Shown here in pieces: positions 62,307-64,000 of a DNA stretch of 64,000 nucleotides (its first letter is position 1; the number at the start of each line of letters is the position of its first letter). The DNA is from Paenibacillus humicus NBRC 102415 (GTDB taxonomy: Bacteria; Bacillota; Bacilli; Paenibacillales; Paenibacillaceae). The stretch covers positions 1 to 64,000 of the forward strand of contig NZ_BIMD01000022.1 in the NCBI RefSeq assembly GCF_004000905.1, in the 5' to 3' direction. Below the pieces are notes generated by a model. The model had not been told where the DNA came from. It was given only the letters and a program-made list of their open reading frames with translations, and ran no database searches. Position numbers and translations under genes: made by a program.

Positions 62307-62646
62307 CATCTGCGGAATTCATTGCTGCGGCTGGCGCTCTTGGACTAACGCTGGAGGCATTGATTTTACTTTTCTATCGACATCAGCTCCACTTCGATGG
62401 GCATTTTGGCGTAGCCGGGGTAATTTTCGACATTCAATTCGGCGCTGCTTCTAGCTGCGTCATCTTCATTTCATCCCCTATTTATTAGACCTGCGGGGAA
62501 GAGAAACGGTTTTCCGGCCGCTGGATTTTATTTCCTCCGGGTTAGAAACTTTTCATCCGGTGGCCCGATTGGGCTCCCTTTGTTATACTAATGGCAAATC
62601 TAGCAAACACTTAATGATAGAGTGGAAGGAAAGGGGAGCCGCCCAT
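62307..62646. other. 340-bp intergenic stretch
   Basis: Less GC-rich spacer without a supported gene. On the minus strand one short frame (62366-62440) reads like a protein C-terminus but has no start signal. A promoter for the YneR-like gene is expected near 62540-62600; TTGTTATACTAATGG there contains a TATACT -10-like element, but the -35 is unclear. Confidence 0.4.
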
Positions 62647-62934
62647 ATGAAGCTGACGGTCGATCCGGAAGCGGCCCGCTGGTATAAGCAAGAGCTGAAT
62701 CTTCACGAAGGCGACCAGCTGCGCGTCTTCGTGCGCCTGGGAGGCTGCGGCAGCGTGCAGCCGGGGCTGTCGCTCGGAATCATGAAGGACGAATCGCGCC
62801 GGCCCGGCTTGCGTCAGGAGGAGGAAGGGCTCGTTTTTTTCATGGAAGAGGACCAGCTCTGGTATCTCGACGGGAAGGAGCTACATCTGCGCTATGACTC
62901 CGCGCAGGATGAGGCTTTCATGGATGTCTACTAA
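62647..62934 (+). CDS. YneR-like HesB/IscA-type small protein
   Basis: 95 aa, the size of B. subtilis YneR. It has the HesB-like fold pattern (LTVDPEAARWYKQEL, LRVFVRLGGCGSVQPGLSLGI, FFMEEDQLWYLDG) but only one of the three Cys of true IscA/SufA proteins, in GGCGS; the C-terminal CxC is missing. It is therefore unlikely to carry an Fe-S cluster alone. Start at 62647 after AAAGGGGAG; the longer frame upstream begins before that site. Function unknown. Confidence 0.85.
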   Translation: MKLTVDPEAARWYKQELNLHEGDQLRVFVRLGGCGSVQPGLSLGIMKDESRRPGLRQEEEGLVFFMEEDQLWYLDGKELHLRYDSAQDEAFMDVY

Positions 62935-62962
62935 ATCGTACTGCCGGAAGGGAGCGCATGGA

Positions 62963-64000
62963 ATGAGAAGATGGCTGGTTGTCCTGATGGCCGCCTTGGT
63001 GTTGGCGGCTGGCATGCCTGTCGGACCGCCCTCGGCCGCGGTTGCAGCGGCAGCGGTATCGTACAAGGTTGCGACCAAATCGCTGCCTGTCCTCAAGGAA
63101 CCGGATCAGAAAGCAGCCGTCAAAGGATATTTGACCCAAGGAGCGACGGTTCAGGTTACGGACGAACAATTCGGCTGGATGAAGGTGAGCGGACAGGGTC
63201 TCACCGGATGGGCAGCGGGCCACTACCTGGTCAAGTCGGCTTCCGTCGGAACGTCGGGTTCGGCATCGAGCGTGTCCCTGTCCGGCGCTGCCGGCCAGAA
63301 GTCGAGTGTCATCACGGGAAGCGGAGTGCGGGTGCGCAGCGGCCCCGGCACCGGTTATTCGGTCGTCGGGAGCGTTACGACCGGCGACCGGGTGACCGTG
63401 CTCAAAACGTCCGGGCAATGGAGCAGCGTCAAGACGCCGGGCGGGCTGGCCGGCTGGGTCAGCAGCCAATACATAAGCAGTTCAAGCGGAACTCTGGTGA
63501 GCACGGGCGGAGGCAGCGGCCCCGCCGCCGGCAGCGGAATCGGCAGCCTCAAGGGAAAGCTGATCGTCATCGATCCCGGCCATGGCGGCAACGATCCCGG
63601 CATGATCGGCACGACGCATAAGACCGAGGAGAAAGACCTTACGCTCAGCACATCCAAGCTGCTCGCCGACGAGCTGCGGGCGAGGGGAGCGAGCGTCATT
63701 CTCACCCGTACGAAAGACAGCGAGAAGCCGTCGCTCCCGGACCGGGTCCGGATCGCGGAGCAGGCGTCGGCGGACGCTTTTGTCAGCATTCATTACAATT
63801 CTTCCCCTACCAAGGCTTCCGGCACGCTTGTGTTCTATTATTCCAAGAACAAGGATGTGCCGCTTGCGAGAGCGGTCGAAGGCCCGCTTGAGGGGCTGAG
63901 CCTCGGCACGAACGGCATTTCGTTCGGAGACTATCATGTGCTGCGGGAGAACAGCCTGCCGTCGGTGCTGCTGGAGCTTGGATTCCTCAGCAACGCCAAG
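62963..64000 (+). CDS. N-acetylmuramoyl-L-alanine amidase with SH3b repeats (5' part; runs off window)
   Basis: At least 346 aa. Signal peptide MRRWLVVLMAALVLAAGMPV..., two SH3b domains (residues ~33-90 and ~115-172; VRVRSGPGTGYSVVG in the second), a Gly/Ser linker, then an Amidase_3 domain from ~198: zinc ligands H207 (DPGHGGNDPG), E222 (HKTEEK) and His ~281 (SIHYNSS), catalytic Glu in LLELGFLSN near the window end. The enzyme is exported and cuts the amide bond between MurNAc and L-Ala in peptidoglycan. Start at 62963 after GGAAGGGAG. The stop codon lies beyond 64000. Confidence 0.93.
   Translation, partial: MRRWLVVLMAALVLAAGMPVGPPSAAVAAAAVSYKVATKSLPVLKEPDQKAAVKGYLTQGATVQVTDEQFGWMKVSGQGLTGWAAGHYLVKSASVGTSGSASSVSLSGAAGQKSSVITGSGVRVRSGPGTGYSVVGSVTTGDRVTVLKTSGQWSSVKTPGGLAGWVSSQYISSSSGTLVSTGGGSGPAAGSGIGSLKGKLIVIDPGHGGNDPGMIGTTHKTEEKDLTLSTSKLLADELRARGASVILTRTKDSEKPSLPDRVRIAEQASADAFVSIHYNSSPTKASGTLVFYYSKNKDVPLARAVEGPLEGLSLGTNGISFGDYHVLRENSLPSVLLELGFLSNAK

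Noticed and set aside
1-64000. rRNA, tRNA, insertion sequences, prophage or integrase genes
   Set aside because: None of the conserved sequences or protein motifs of these elements was recognised by eye on either strand; a covariance-model scan could still find small RNAs.

Overview
The window looks like a chromosomal segment of a GC-rich, endospore-forming Gram-positive bacterium, most probably Paenibacillus or a close relative. This is inferred from gene content: a GerA-family germinant-receptor operon with a spore-coat gene, two YesM/YesN-type two-component systems beside sugar ABC importers, a GH130 operon, a DppA-E/YkfA-C operon laid out as in Bacillus subtilis, strong GGAGG ribosome-binding sites and frequent TTG starts. 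No rRNA, tRNA, CRISPR array, insertion sequence or prophage was seen.

Layout. 0.1-8 kb: a YesN-type regulator and its sensor kinase (the kinase reading frame is broken), divergent from an LplB/YtcP/LipO-type sugar importer, followed by repeat-rich spacers. 8.5-15.4 kb (minus strand): a complete NikABCDE/Opp-type importer in one overlapping operon with a MATE exporter and a small membrane protein, driven by a clear sigma-A promoter with a dyad over its -10. 15.5-22.3 kb: a secreted two-domain glycosidase-like protein, a small membrane protein, a degraded ORF, an ECF sigma/anti-sigma pair, a phospholipase-D-family protein and an ArsR-DUF2087 repressor. 22.3-27.5 kb: the gerA-type operon (A, B, C and a small fourth gene) and a coat protein. 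27.6-34.4 kb: a LacI repressor divergent from a sugar ABC importer, DUF1861 and GH130 phosphorylase genes, probably for beta-mannoside use. 34.5-41.2 kb: assorted metabolic genes (AAC(3)-like acetyltransferase, APC permease, YqcI/YcgG, LysE exporter, DUF1989, thioesterase, UgtP-like glycosyltransferase). 41.6-48.2 kb: a second YesM/YesN pair co-oriented with another sugar importer. 48.2-51.2 kb: an AT-richer stretch with DUF5317, a 30-aa peptide gene and a GGDEF/HD-GYP protein whose base composition changes mid-gene. 51.3-53.1 kb: a serine hydrolase and DUF3870. 53.3-62.3 kb: dppABCD, dppE, ykfA, ykfB and ykfC, for uptake and breakdown of cell-wall peptides. 62.6-64 kb: a YneR/HesB-like protein and the start of a wall amidase that runs off the window.

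Main theme: capture of extracellular nutrients. Three CUT1-type sugar importers are each paired with a local regulator, and there are two Opp/Dpp/Nik-type importers. The most notable points are a DppA homologue with Gln where the B. subtilis enzyme has zinc ligand His60; the compositionally chimeric c-di-GMP gene behind a 30-aa peptide and a terminator-like hairpin; the importer-plus-MATE operon; and the frameshifted sensor kinase.
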